From assembly GCF_008017535.1 (NCBI RefSeq), contig NZ_VRUA01000011.1, positions 1-64,000 on the forward strand: a DNA stretch of 64,000 nucleotides, read 5' to 3'. The notes below the pieces were generated by a model. The model was not told where the DNA came from, did not search any database, and was given only the letters and a program-made list of their open reading frames with translations. The DNA comes from Ottowia flava (GTDB lineage Bacteria; Pseudomonadota; Gammaproteobacteria; Burkholderiales; Burkholderiaceae_C). How positions within the stretch are numbered: position 1 is the first letter of the stretch; each line of letters begins with the position of its first letter. A program made the translations under genes and the position numbers. This document shows, one piece after another, positions 17,236 to 25,646 of the stretch.

Positions 17236-18536
17236 AGACGCCGGGCGATTCGCTTCGCCTGCGGCTGCTGGTCATCCTGGTGGGCAGCCTGGCGGCGATG
17301 CAGGTGTTCAGCTTTGGCGCCGTGGGCGTATCGCGCGGCTTCGAGGCGCGGCACTTGGCCAACGCGCAGACCGCGCAGGACGTGCGCTGGCTGCACGCGC
17401 GCCTGCAACCGCTTTCACCCGACGAGCGCGCGGCACAGTTGCCCGATCTGCGGCGTGGCAGCTACCGACTGGCCCTCTGGCCAACGTCCGCAGCGCTGCC
17501 TCGGTCGACCGGCGGCGATCTGGTGGCGCTGAGGCAGGCGGTACAAGCACAGGTCGGCACCCATGTCGCGGTGTCGGCCACGTCGGAGCAAGCGCATCCC
17601 GCACTGGCCTTGCCGCTGGACGCGACGCAGCGCCTGGCCATCGTGTTCGACGCGCCCTTGCCCAGCACACGGCCTGCGCTGTGGCAGGTGCTGCTGTATG
17701 CCGCGCTGGTGGTGGCGCTGGTGTCCTTGCTCGCGCTGTGGGCCGTGGCCGCCGTCAGCCGGCCGCTGGAGCGGCTCACCTTTGCGGGACGCCGCATGGT
17801 GGCCAACATCGCCAACGCGCCGCCGCTGGCGGAGGTCGGCCCAGCCGAAGTCCGCACGCTGGCCACCAGCCTGAACACCATGCAGCGCGCCGTGCAGGCG
17901 CAGTTGCGTGAGCGCACCTTTATGCTGGGCGCCATCGCGCACGATCTGAAGACGCCACTCACGCGGCTCAAGTTGCGGCTGGCCGACCTGCCTGCCGACG
18001 CACCCACCCAGGCCATGCAGTCCGATGCCGACGCCATGGACGGCCTGATCAACGAAGGCCTGGCGTATGCCCGCAGTGCACAGCTGCGTGAGCAGCGCCT
18101 GCCGGTCGATCTGGTGGCGCTGGTCGAGGCGCTCGTCGACCAGTCGGTCGACCTCGCACAGCCGGTCGAATTGGCGCCGACCCGAGAGCCGATCGTGATC
18201 ACCGGTGCACCGCGCGCGCTGACGCGCATGCTGCAGAACCTGGTGGACAACGCGCTGCGCTACGGCGGCAGCGCCGAGGTCAGCTTACACGCAGCCCCCG
18301 ACTGGGCGCGCATCGAGGTGGCCGATCGCGGCCCGGGCATTCCTTCTCAGGACCACGACCGGATGTTTGAACCCTTCGTGCGCGGCGAAGCCTCGCGCGA
18401 CCGCAGCCTGGGTGGTACGGGGCTCGGTCTTGCCATCGCGCGCAACATCGCCACCGCGCACGGCGGTCAGGTACGTTTGAAGGCGCGCGAAGGCGGCGGC
18501 CTGGTGGCGCAGATCACCTTGCCACGACCGCGCTGA
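17232..18536 (+). CDS. Sensor histidine kinase (EnvZ-like)
   Basis: A 434-residue inner-membrane kinase: TM1 (about residues 10-32), a periplasmic sensor of about 120 residues, TM2 (about 150-175), a HAMP linker, a DHp helix with phospho-acceptor His237 in AIAHDLKTPLTR, and a HATPase domain with N box LVDNALRYGG, G1 ADRGPGIP and G2 GGTGLGLAIARNI. It starts with GTG 17232 inside the regulator stop. The signal is unknown. The neighbouring exported small protein on the other side of the regulator promoter is a possible output gene. Confidence 0.92.
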   Translation: MKTPGDSLRLRLLVILVGSLAAMQVFSFGAVGVSRGFEARHLANAQTAQDVRWLHARLQPLSPDERAAQLPDLRRGSYRLALWPTSAALPRSTGGDLVALRQAVQAQVGTHVAVSATSEQAHPALALPLDATQRLAIVFDAPLPSTRPALWQVLLYAALVVALVSLLALWAVAAVSRPLERLTFAGRRMVANIANAPPLAEVGPAEVRTLATSLNTMQRAVQAQLRERTFMLGAIAHDLKTPLTRLKLRLADLPADAPTQAMQSDADAMDGLINEGLAYARSAQLREQRLPVDLVALVEALVDQSVDLAQPVELAPTREPIVITGAPRALTRMLQNLVDNALRYGGSAEVSLHAAPDWARIEVADRGPGIPSQDHDRMFEPFVRGEASRDRSLGGTGLGLAIARNIATAHGGQVRLKAREGGGLVAQITLPRPR

Positions 18537-18564
18537 CGCGGCGCAGCCGCGCAAGGGAGCTTGA

Positions 18565-19893
18565 TCAATCCGCGAGGGCGGGCAGGACCGTACCCCGGCA
18601 GCTGCCAAAGCCGATGCGTGCGGCGCCGGGCTTTTCACACCAGCCGCTCAGGATGACGGCGTCGCCGTCCTGCAGAAAAGTGCGCTGCTCGCCGGTGCCT
18701 GCCAGCGTGATGGGCTGCGTGCCCCCCACGCTGAGTTCGACGATGGCGCCGGCCTCGGCGTGCGTCGGTCCGCTGATGGTGCCGGTGCCGCACAGGTCAC
18801 CTGCCTGCAGGTTGCAGCCGCCGACCGTGTGCTGCGTGAGCATCTGCGCGATGGTCCAGTACTGGTGGTGAAAGCTGGTGCGCGACACCTCGGCCGCGGG
18901 CAGGCCATGGGCACGGTGCTGCGCGCTTTCGATGCCGACCGACAACTGCACATCCACGCCGCCGGCAGCCCGGTTGGCGGCGCCGTCCAGATAGGCCAGC
19001 GGCTGTGGGTCGCCCTCGGGCCGCTCGAACGGCACACGGTACGGCACCAGCGCATCCATCGTGACGATCCAGGGCGAGATGCTGGTGCAGAAGTTCTTGC
19101 CCAGGAAAGGGCCCAGCGGCGCCATCTCCCAGAACTGGTGGTCGCGCGCCGACCAGTCGTTGAGTAGGCACATGCCGAAGATGTGCTGCTCGGCAGCGTC
19201 CAGTTTGACCGGCTGGCCCATGGCGTTGCCGGGCCCGATGAAAAAACCCATCTCCAGCTCGTAATCGAGTCGTGTGCAGGGCGTGTACACGGGTGCGGCA
19301 GCGCCCGGCGGCATGGCCTGGCCGTGCGGGCGATGAAAGTCGGTGCCGCTGACCACCACGCTGCTCGCACGCCCGTGGTAGGCGATGGGCAGCCACTGGA
19401 AGTTGGGCGTGAGCGGGCGATCCGGAAACAGCAGCTTGCCGACGTTCACCGCGTGGTGCAGCGAGGTGTAGAAGTCGGTGTAGTCGCCCAGGCGTGTGGG
19501 CAGCGCATGTTCGACGTCGGTCAACGGGATGAGGCAGCCGGCCACGGCCTGCTGGACAGCCGGCGGCGCGTCGTCGCGCAGCGCGTTGAAAAGCGCGTGC
19601 CGCAGTGCGCGCCAGGTCGCGGGGCCGGCCGCCATGAAGGCGTTGAGCGCGGGCTGCGCGGCCAGCGCCAAAGCCTGCGCGGCGTCGCCCGTCAGCACGC
19701 TCCTGCCGTGCAATGCGGCCAGGTCCAGCGCCTGATCGCCAATGGCGACGGCGCCGCGCAGCGCCTCCTGACTGCCGCGGCGGCGCACCACGCCAAAGGG
19801 CAGGTTCTGGATCGGGAAGTCCGCGCCCGGCGCCTGGGCCGAAGCCAGCCAGCTGCGCGCGGCAGGGTCGTGGGAGAAGTCGAGTTCCGTCAT
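18565..19893 (-). CDS. fahA: Fumarylacetoacetase
   Basis: A 442-residue enzyme, full length for true fumarylacetoacetases of tyrosine/homogentisate breakdown. It hydrolyses fumarylacetoacetate to fumarate and acetoacetate in the cytosol. Visible family segments are DYTDFYTSLHHAVNVGKLLF (metal Asp and catalytic His), LDYELEMGFFIGPGN (metal Glu pair), LNDWSARD and GSCRGTVLPAL at the end. It is the last gene of a minus-strand run starting at the TetR gene; a 76-base gap holding a repeat copy separates it from the cyclase. No homogentisate dioxygenase is in the window. Its product acetoacetate is the substrate of the divergent synthetase at 25647. Confidence 0.95.
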   Translation of the reverse strand: MTELDFSHDPAARSWLASAQAPGADFPIQNLPFGVVRRRGSQEALRGAVAIGDQALDLAALHGRSVLTGDAAQALALAAQPALNAFMAAGPATWRALRHALFNALRDDAPPAVQQAVAGCLIPLTDVEHALPTRLGDYTDFYTSLHHAVNVGKLLFPDRPLTPNFQWLPIAYHGRASSVVVSGTDFHRPHGQAMPPGAAAPVYTPCTRLDYELEMGFFIGPGNAMGQPVKLDAAEQHIFGMCLLNDWSARDHQFWEMAPLGPFLGKNFCTSISPWIVTMDALVPYRVPFERPEGDPQPLAYLDGAANRAAGGVDVQLSVGIESAQHRAHGLPAAEVSRTSFHHQYWTIAQMLTQHTVGGCNLQAGDLCGTGTISGPTHAEAGAIVELSVGGTQPITLAGTGEQRTFLQDGDAVILSGWCEKPGAARIGFGSCRGTVLPALAD

Positions 19894-19897
19894 GATT

Positions 19898-19961
19898 GCT
19901 CTGTTTTCAGGAGCTGTTCGCGCAGATCCATCTAAGGCCACAGGTCATTTTCTTTCATAAA
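19898..19961 (-). repeat. Dispersed repeat copy 5
   Basis: TGCTCTGTTTTCAGGAGCTG, TTCGCGCAGATCCATC, TAAGGCCACAGGTCATTT blocks. It lies between the cyclase and fumarylacetoacetase genes of one presumed operon and could form a hairpin in that transcript. Confidence 0.72.
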
Positions 19962-19969
19962 AACGCCGG

Positions 19970-20773
19970 TCAGGTCGCCTGCAAGGCCTCGTCGAAGATG
20001 GCCACCGCGCGTGTCCAGCCCGCCGAGGCGCCGCGGATCTTGTGCGGAAAGCACGAGATGGTGAACCCGTTGGCGGGCAGCGCCTCCAGGTTGTGCAGCT
20101 TCTCCAGATGGCAGTAGCCGATGTCGCGCCCGGCCTTGTGGCCTTCCCAGATCAGCCCGGCGTCCTTCGATTCGGCGTACTTCTGGGCGGTGTAGACGAA
20201 AGGCGCGTCCCAACTCCAGGCGTCGGTACCGGTCAAGCGCACGCCGCGCTCAAGCAGGTACATGGTCGCGTCATAGCCCATGCCGCAGCCTGCAGCCACG
20301 TAGTCGTTGTGGCCGTAGCGACTGCCCGCGCGCGTGTTGACGACGACGATCTCGAGCGGCTCCAGTTCGTGGCCGATGCGCTTCAGCTCGGCCTCGACGT
20401 CCTGCGCCGTGACGACGTAGCCGTCGGCGAAATGGCGGAAGTCGAGCTTCACGCCGGGTTGGAAGCACCACTCCAGCGGCACCTCGTCGATGGTCCAGGC
20501 CGCCTTCTTGTCGCCCAGCGCCTTGTCCATCGTGCTATGGAAATGGTAGGGCGCGTCCAGGTGCGTGCCGTTGTGGGTGGACAGCTGGATCATCTCGACC
20601 GCCCAGACTTCGCCGTCAGGCAGGTCTTCCTGCTTCAGGCCAGGAAAGAAGGGCGCCATCTGCTCGAACGAGTTCTGGTGATTGAAATACTCGATCTTGG
20701 GCGCGAACGCCGGCGGGTCGGAAATGACGTCGTTTTCGAGGTAGATCGACAGGTCAACAAACTGGCGGGGCAT
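19970..20773 (-). CDS. Cyclase family protein (kynurenine formamidase-like fold)
   Basis: A 267-residue metal-dependent hydrolase of the cyclase family (PF04199). The metal motif HNGTHLDAPYHF is present near residue 65, with further conserved HNDYVAAGCGM and TDAWSWD segments. Members include kynurenine formamidase and isatin hydrolase, and act on amides, lactams or lactones. It sits 26 bases after the SMP-30 lactonase gene and after the TRAP transporter genes, so it probably acts on the imported compound or an intermediate. The exact substrate is not known. Confidence 0.85.
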   Translation of the reverse strand: MPRQFVDLSIYLENDVISDPPAFAPKIEYFNHQNSFEQMAPFFPGLKQEDLPDGEVWAVEMIQLSTHNGTHLDAPYHFHSTMDKALGDKKAAWTIDEVPLEWCFQPGVKLDFRHFADGYVVTAQDVEAELKRIGHELEPLEIVVVNTRAGSRYGHNDYVAAGCGMGYDATMYLLERGVRLTGTDAWSWDAPFVYTAQKYAESKDAGLIWEGHKAGRDIGYCHLEKLHNLEALPANGFTISCFPHKIRGASAGWTRAVAIFDEALQAT

Positions 20774-20799
20774 CGTGGGTTCTCCTTGTGCGTGGGAAG

Positions 20800-21846
20800 T
20801 CAGGCGCGCCAATGCACCATGGGCAGGCCGGCAACGGGCGAGCGGAAGTACGGAATCGTGGTGCCCATCAGGCTGCCGATGTAGACGGTGCGCAGATCCG
20901 GCCCACCAAAGGTGACGCTGGCCATCCACGGCGCCAGCGTGCCGCGCGCCTTCATCATGTCGTCGGCCGTGAGCGTGCCGGCGGCCATGCGGTCCAGCAG
21001 GTTTTGCGACGCCACAGGGTCACCATCGTCCAGCAGCATGCGCTGGTCGCCCTGCGGTGTCAGCGCGATCAGCTGATCCACCATGACCAGCGTGCACCAC
21101 AGGTTGCCGAAGCTGTCGAAGGCGATGCCATCCGGAAAGCCGCCCAGGCGCTGCGGGCCGAAGACCTCGCGGTCGGTCAGCGCGACCCCGCCCGCGCCTT
21201 CCTGCACGCGCATGCGCGTGATGTGCGGGCCGGTGGTTTCGACGATGTAGAGCCACTCTTCGCGCGCGTCGAAGCGGATCTCGTTGGTGAAGAAAAAACC
21301 GTCGGCCACCACGCGCAGTACGCCGCCTTCCAGCACCGCGATGAAGCCGTCGCGCACGCGCGAGCTGGCCGCCGTGGTCCACGGATTGACGCGGGTCGAC
21401 ACGGTGATCCATACGCGGTCCTTCGAATCGCGCAGCACGAAGTTGACCTTGCCGATGGGCTGCCCGTCAATCTGGTCGACCAGCGTGCGCGTGTCGCCGT
21501 CGCGCGTCATCAGCTCCAGGCAGTCGGTGCCGAAGTTGCTGATCAGCAGGTCGCCATTGGCCGCGAACGCTAGGCCATTGGGCAGGGTGCCGGTGGTGAA
21601 CTTGTGCTCCAGCTCGTCGCTGGTGGCCGCAGCGGCACTTTCAAAACGCGCATCACTGCGCTGCCCAATGAAGCGCTGGCTGCCGTCGGCCGCGATGCGC
21701 ATCACGCCGCCGCGCGCGTCGGCGGACCAGAGCGTGCCGTCTGGCTCAGCCAGGATGCATTCGGGCCGCTGCAGATCGTGGCCGATGGTGCGGATCTGCG
21801 CACGGTCCACGGTGAAGCCGTCCAAGGGGTTGGTCAATGAAGTCAT
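20800..21846 (-). CDS. SMP-30/gluconolactonase family protein
   Basis: A 348-residue six-bladed beta-propeller hydrolase. Metal-site candidates are the Glu in QRPECILAEPDG, the Asn in FTNEIRFD and the Asp in GGFPDGIAFDSFGNLW. The family opens sugar or other lactones. The start codon is one base beyond the dctM stop, so it is tightly coupled to the TRAP transporter operon. It is longer than average gluconolactonases (about 300), mainly through a C-terminal extension ending in SPVAGLPMVHW. Confidence 0.85.
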   Translation of the reverse strand: MTSLTNPLDGFTVDRAQIRTIGHDLQRPECILAEPDGTLWSADARGGVMRIAADGSQRFIGQRSDARFESAAAATSDELEHKFTTGTLPNGLAFAANGDLLISNFGTDCLELMTRDGDTRTLVDQIDGQPIGKVNFVLRDSKDRVWITVSTRVNPWTTAASSRVRDGFIAVLEGGVLRVVADGFFFTNEIRFDAREEWLYIVETTGPHITRMRVQEGAGGVALTDREVFGPQRLGGFPDGIAFDSFGNLWCTLVMVDQLIALTPQGDQRMLLDDGDPVASQNLLDRMAAGTLTADDMMKARGTLAPWMASVTFGGPDLRTVYIGSLMGTTIPYFRSPVAGLPMVHWRA

Positions 21847-21847
21847 G

Positions 21848-23179
21848 TCAGCCTCCAGGGGCTTTGAGCAGCACGAGGCTGATCTGGGGCACGAAGATGA
21901 GCAGCAGCAGCACTGCGAACATCATCAGCGTGAATGGCAGCGTGCCGCGGAAGATGTCGCCCAGGCTGATGCGCGAATCCTGCAGCGTGCTCTTGATGAC
22001 GTACACCGACAGGCCGAACGGCGGAGTCAGCAAACCGATCTCGACCGCCACCACGGTGACAACGCCGAACCAGATCAGGTTCATGCCGAACTGCTCGGCG
22101 ATGGGCAGCATCAGCGGCAGCACGATCAGCAGGATCGACGACGAGTCGATGATCATGCCCAGCGCAATCACCAGCGCCACGTAGATGATCAAGAAGCCGG
22201 TCGGACCCAGGCCCATCTGCGTCATGTGCTCGACCATGAACTGCGGCATGCCCGACATGGCCAGCATGCGCGTGTAGATGGTGGCGCAGATGATCAGAAA
22301 GCTCACCGACACGGTGACGTGGCCGGTTTCGGTCAGCACGCTCCACAGTGAGCGCAAATTGAGCTTGCGGCGCGCCAGCACGATGACCAGGGCGATGGCC
22401 GCGCCCACCGCGCCGGCCTCGGTCGCGGTGAAGAAGCCCGCGTACAGACCACCCAGCACGGCGACAATCAGCACCACGCTGGGCAGCAGCTTCATCACCA
22501 GCGTGCCGACGGGCAGCAACTCGGCATCGACCGCGCGCGCGCCTTCGCCATTGACGTAGACGCTGCGCGGCCACAGCGTCGCCATCAGCACGATGCCGAC
22601 GGCGTAGGCCAACGCCAGCACCAGCCCCGGCACGATGCCAGCGGTGAACAGGTCGCCCACGGACTGGTTGGCCAGGAAACCGTACAGGATCATCAGCAGG
22701 CTGGGCGGGATCAGCATGCCCAGCACCGACGAACCCGCCACCACGCCCACGGCAAAGCGCGGGTTGTAGCCAAAGCGCAGCATCTCCGGCACCGCCACGC
22801 GCGTGAACACCGCCGCCGACGCGATCGAGATGCCGGTGATCGCCGCGAACACCGCGTTGGACGCCACGGTGGCAATGCCCAGGCCGCCGCGCAGCCGCCG
22901 CAGCAGCTGGTTGGCAACCTCGAACGCGTCCTTGCCGACGTCGGCTATGGCGACCAGAAAGCCGGTCAGCACGAACAGCGGCACGACGCCGAAGATGTGG
23001 CTGGCAATGGCATCCTGACTGGCCGTGGCCAGCAGGTTGGCGGCCACGCTCACGTCGCCACGGATCAGCCAGACGCCCACGAAGGACACGATGCCCAGCA
23101 CCACGGCCACGTGCATGCCGGCCCAGATCAGCACCAGCATCAACAGCAGAGACAGGCTGGCGACGGTGATCGCGCTCAT
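21848..23179 (-). CDS. dctM: TRAP transporter large permease (DctM)
   Basis: A 443-residue membrane protein with about 12 hydrophobic segments, the normal DctM size. Family motifs include GVVPLFVLTGFLVA, SIASAAVFTRVAVPEM, GSSVLGMLIPPSLLMILYG and EIGLLTPPFGLSVYVIK. It forms the sodium-coupled channel of a tripartite TRAP carrier. The start at 23179 overlaps the dctQ stop by four bases (ATGA). The open frame extends upstream to 23632 only through dctQ. Confidence 0.95.
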   Translation of the reverse strand: MSAITVASLSLLLMLVLIWAGMHVAVVLGIVSFVGVWLIRGDVSVAANLLATASQDAIASHIFGVVPLFVLTGFLVAIADVGKDAFEVANQLLRRLRGGLGIATVASNAVFAAITGISIASAAVFTRVAVPEMLRFGYNPRFAVGVVAGSSVLGMLIPPSLLMILYGFLANQSVGDLFTAGIVPGLVLALAYAVGIVLMATLWPRSVYVNGEGARAVDAELLPVGTLVMKLLPSVVLIVAVLGGLYAGFFTATEAGAVGAAIALVIVLARRKLNLRSLWSVLTETGHVTVSVSFLIICATIYTRMLAMSGMPQFMVEHMTQMGLGPTGFLIIYVALVIALGMIIDSSSILLIVLPLMLPIAEQFGMNLIWFGVVTVVAVEIGLLTPPFGLSVYVIKSTLQDSRISLGDIFRGTLPFTLMMFAVLLLLIFVPQISLVLLKAPGG

Positions 23180-23751
23180 GCGGGCCTCCCTCGGCTGCGC
23201 GCACGCGCCACGTCCATCCAGGCCAGCAGAACGAAAGTGATCAGCGTGGCGCTGATGCCGACCAGCATGATCAAGCGCACCGGCCAGACTGGCGCGGTGA
23301 AGTCGCCCACGGCACCCACGTATTCCTGAATGCGGATCGACTCGACCAAGGGCTCCCACGCCGCCCACAGGATGACGGCCATCAGCCCCGCGCCTGCGAG
23401 GTGGAACACCGCTTGCAGCACATCGGCCGCCCACGGCGTGGTGCGCTTGAGACGGTCGAGCAGCACGTCGGCGCGTGTCATGCGGCCCGTGGCCAGGGTG
23501 TCGGCCAGTTGCAGAAACACGATGCCGACGATCGACAGCGACACCAGTTCGGTCACGCCGCGCACCGGCGTGCCGAGCAGGTCCCTGCCGAGCACGTCGG
23601 TGTTGATCAGCACCATGAGCGCCACGATCCACAGCGTGCCCAGCGCGTTCAGCGCCTGGGTCAGTCGCTGGAACCCGCCGGGCATGGGCCGGCGGTAAGA
23701 GTCCTGCGGCGCAGCCGGTTCGGGCGCGTCCGGCAGCGGATTGCCTTCCAT
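23176..23751 (-). CDS. dctQ: TRAP transporter small permease (DctQ)
   Basis: A 191-residue protein with four hydrophobic segments and the DctQ pattern NTDVLGRDLLGTPVRGVTEL, FLQLADTLATGRMTRADVL and a final helix LLAWMDVARA. It links DctP and DctM in the membrane. It sits 22 bases after dctP and overlaps dctM, so the three genes make one transporter. Confidence 0.93.
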   Translation of the reverse strand: MEGNPLPDAPEPAAPQDSYRRPMPGGFQRLTQALNALGTLWIVALMVLINTDVLGRDLLGTPVRGVTELVSLSIVGIVFLQLADTLATGRMTRADVLLDRLKRTTPWAADVLQAVFHLAGAGLMAVILWAAWEPLVESIRIQEYVGAVGDFTAPVWPVRLIMLVGISATLITFVLLAWMDVARARSRGRPA

Positions 23752-23773
23752 CAGAAAACCTCGGCCTGCGCGC

Positions 23774-24838
23774 TTACTTGACCGCCCAGTCGCGTGCGGG
23801 TTGGGCGCCGGCTTTCTTCAGCCCATTCATGTAGCCGTTCAGCACCTGGTCGCCCGGCATGCCCTTGCCCTGCAAATCGGCGGCCCAGGTCTTGGCGATG
23901 GGCGGCAACGTGGTGGCCCAGCGGGTGCGCTCGGCAGGCGTGAGTTCGCTCACCTTGGCGCCCGCGTCGGCCATCTTCCTGAGCAGGCCGTCGGCGGCCT
24001 CGGCCTGCGCGGCGGCAAAGCGCTTGCCGTATTCGGCAGAGACTTCACGGAAGACCTTCTGCACTTCCGGCGGCAGCTTGTCGAAGCGCGACTTGTTCAT
24101 GGCCAACGCACCCGCGAACTGTGAGCCGAAGTTGACCTTAGTGATGTAGGGCGCGACCTCATGCACCTTGGCGCCCCAGGCGCCGGTGGCGAAGGTGATC
24201 ACGCCGTTGGACACGCCCGACTTGATGTCTTCGTAGTACGTGTTCAGGTTACCGGCCACGGCGACGGCGCCGGTGTCTTTGATCCAGTTGGCAGCGGGGC
24301 CGGGCGCGGTGATCTTCTTGCCCTTGAGGTCGTCGACCGACTTGATGGGGAAATTGGTCCAGATGTGGTAGCTGTCGAGCGCGGTGCCGGCCAGGCTGAC
24401 CAAGCCGTTTTTCGTCCACGCCTGGCCCATCGCTGGAATGCTGGTCTGCATGTCGTTGACCACGCCGGCCACGGTGCCAATGTCGCTGGTGCCGAACGGC
24501 GCGTAGTAGCTCACGTTCTGCATCGGGAACTTGGGCGCTTCGAAGATCGTGCTGACAAAGCCGAGATCGGCCACGCCGTCCGAGATGCCTTTCGATTCAG
24601 AGCCGATCTTGATCAGCGTGCCGCCCCAGGCCTTGGTCCATTCGATCTTGTGCTTGCCACCGGCCGCCAGGGGCTTGTCCACCTCGGGGATGAAGTACTC
24701 GTCGATCAGCTTGACCCACAGGAACACCGGCGGATGGCCAGCGGCGGCGGTCAGGCGGATGGTCTGCTGGGCTTGCGCGGGCAAGGCGGTCGCGGTCAGG
24801 GCGCACAGCGCGGCGGTGGCAAGCAGTCGGCGTTTCAT
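23774..24838 (-). CDS. dctP: TRAP transporter substrate-binding protein (DctP)
   Basis: A 354-residue periplasmic receptor with a signal peptide (KRRLLATAALCALTATALPA, AQA cleavage). The mature part shows the DctP features: GSESKGISDGVADLGFVSTI and ALDSYHIWTNFPIKSVDDLK. No Arg-containing ligand motif could be assigned by eye, so the ligand is open. Genomic context (lactonase, cyclase, fumarylacetoacetase, acetoacetyl-CoA synthetase) suggests an organic acid, perhaps aromatic-derived. It follows the TetR gene by 23 bases on the same strand. Confidence 0.92.
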   Translation of the reverse strand: MKRRLLATAALCALTATALPAQAQQTIRLTAAAGHPPVFLWVKLIDEYFIPEVDKPLAAGGKHKIEWTKAWGGTLIKIGSESKGISDGVADLGFVSTIFEAPKFPMQNVSYYAPFGTSDIGTVAGVVNDMQTSIPAMGQAWTKNGLVSLAGTALDSYHIWTNFPIKSVDDLKGKKITAPGPAANWIKDTGAVAVAGNLNTYYEDIKSGVSNGVITFATGAWGAKVHEVAPYITKVNFGSQFAGALAMNKSRFDKLPPEVQKVFREVSAEYGKRFAAAQAEAADGLLRKMADAGAKVSELTPAERTRWATTLPPIAKTWAADLQGKGMPGDQVLNGYMNGLKKAGAQPARDWAVK

Positions 24839-24861
24839 GGTTTTTTGTCTCCAGGTGGGCA

Positions 24862-25539
24862 TCAGCGTTGGGAAAGCGGGGCTTTGAGCGCGGCATCAAT
24901 GCCTGCGGTCATGAAGTCGATCAAAAGCGGCGCGGCGGCTGGGTCGTGCGGCGCGTTCTCACCATGGGACAGGCGCTGCACGCGGTGGTCCATGATGTGG
25001 TGCAGCAGCGCCCCCATGGCGAACTGGTAGGCCCACGCAACCTGGGCGCGCGGCACGTCGGGGCGCAGCGTGTGCAGTGCGTCGATGAAGGCGTGCGCCA
25101 TCGGGTCGAAGTACTCGGCCAGCACGCGGTCGGCGTCGGGCGTGCGGTAGGCCAGTTCGCGCGCGACCAGCATCGCGTAGTACTCGCCCTCGGCGCTGGC
25201 GCGCAGGGCCAACACGGGGTCGACAAAGGCCTGCACGATGCGGCGCAGCGTCGGGCGTTTGCGGTCGGTGGTGGCCTCGCGCAGCAGAGCCAGGCGTGCG
25301 TCGATGGTCGGGCTCCAGCGCTCGAACGCGGCGTGGAACAGCTCGTGTTTGGCGCCAAAGTAGTAGCCCACCAACGCCAGCGGCACCTCGGCCTCGGCGG
25401 CGATCTGGCGCAATGACACGGCGTGATAGCCCTGCTCGGCAAACAACTTCTCGGCGGCCAGCAGGATCGCCTGACGACGGTCCGGCCGCGCGGCACCGCG
25501 CGGTGTGCGGCTGCGGGGGCGGACAGCAGGGGTGGTCAT
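24862..25539 (-). CDS. TetR-family transcriptional regulator
   Basis: A 225-residue repressor. The N-terminal helix-turn-helix (residues about 15-60) shows ILLAAEKLFAEQGYHAVSLR, then QIAAEAEVPLALVGYYFGAK, the canonical TetR pattern, and the ligand-binding C-terminal helices follow. ATG 25539 was chosen; ATG 25548 (MPVMTT) and an upstream frame start at 25584 would run into the operator. It heads the TRAP operon and faces the acetoacetyl-CoA synthetase gene. Two operator-like palindromes lie immediately upstream, so it probably controls both arms and itself. Confidence 0.9.
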   Translation of the reverse strand: MTTPAVRPRSRTPRGAARPDRRQAILLAAEKLFAEQGYHAVSLRQIAAEAEVPLALVGYYFGAKHELFHAAFERWSPTIDARLALLREATTDRKRPTLRRIVQAFVDPVLALRASAEGEYYAMLVARELAYRTPDADRVLAEYFDPMAHAFIDALHTLRPDVPRAQVAWAYQFAMGALLHHIMDHRVQRLSHGENAPHDPAAAPLLIDFMTAGIDAALKAPLSQR

Positions 25540-25547
25540 GACCGGCA

Positions 25548-25584
25548 TTGGACGTTTGTCCAACTTAATTGGACAGTCGTACAA
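25548..25584. promoter_or_regulatory. Tandem TetR-like operators
   Basis: Two inverted repeats with the same layout: TTGGAC-GTTT-GTCCAA (25548-25563, perfect) and TTGGAC-AGTC-GTACAA (25569-25584, one mismatch). Their starts are 21 bp apart, two helical turns, as expected for two dimers on one DNA face. They lie in the divergent gap just before the TetR start. Confidence 0.75.
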
Positions 25585-25597
25585 ACCCTAGGGTTTG
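25582..25597. promoter_or_regulatory. Perfect 16-bp palindrome CAAACCCTAGGGTTTG
   Basis: This is a perfect palindrome next to the TetR-like operators and 50 bases before the acetoacetyl-CoA synthetase start. Its ACCCTAG half site recurs at 35221-35236. The binding protein is unknown. Confidence 0.55.
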
Positions 25598-25646
25598 CCC
25601 CGGTGCTGACCGCGCCACGGGCACGCGGCTGGGCCAATAATGGGGC

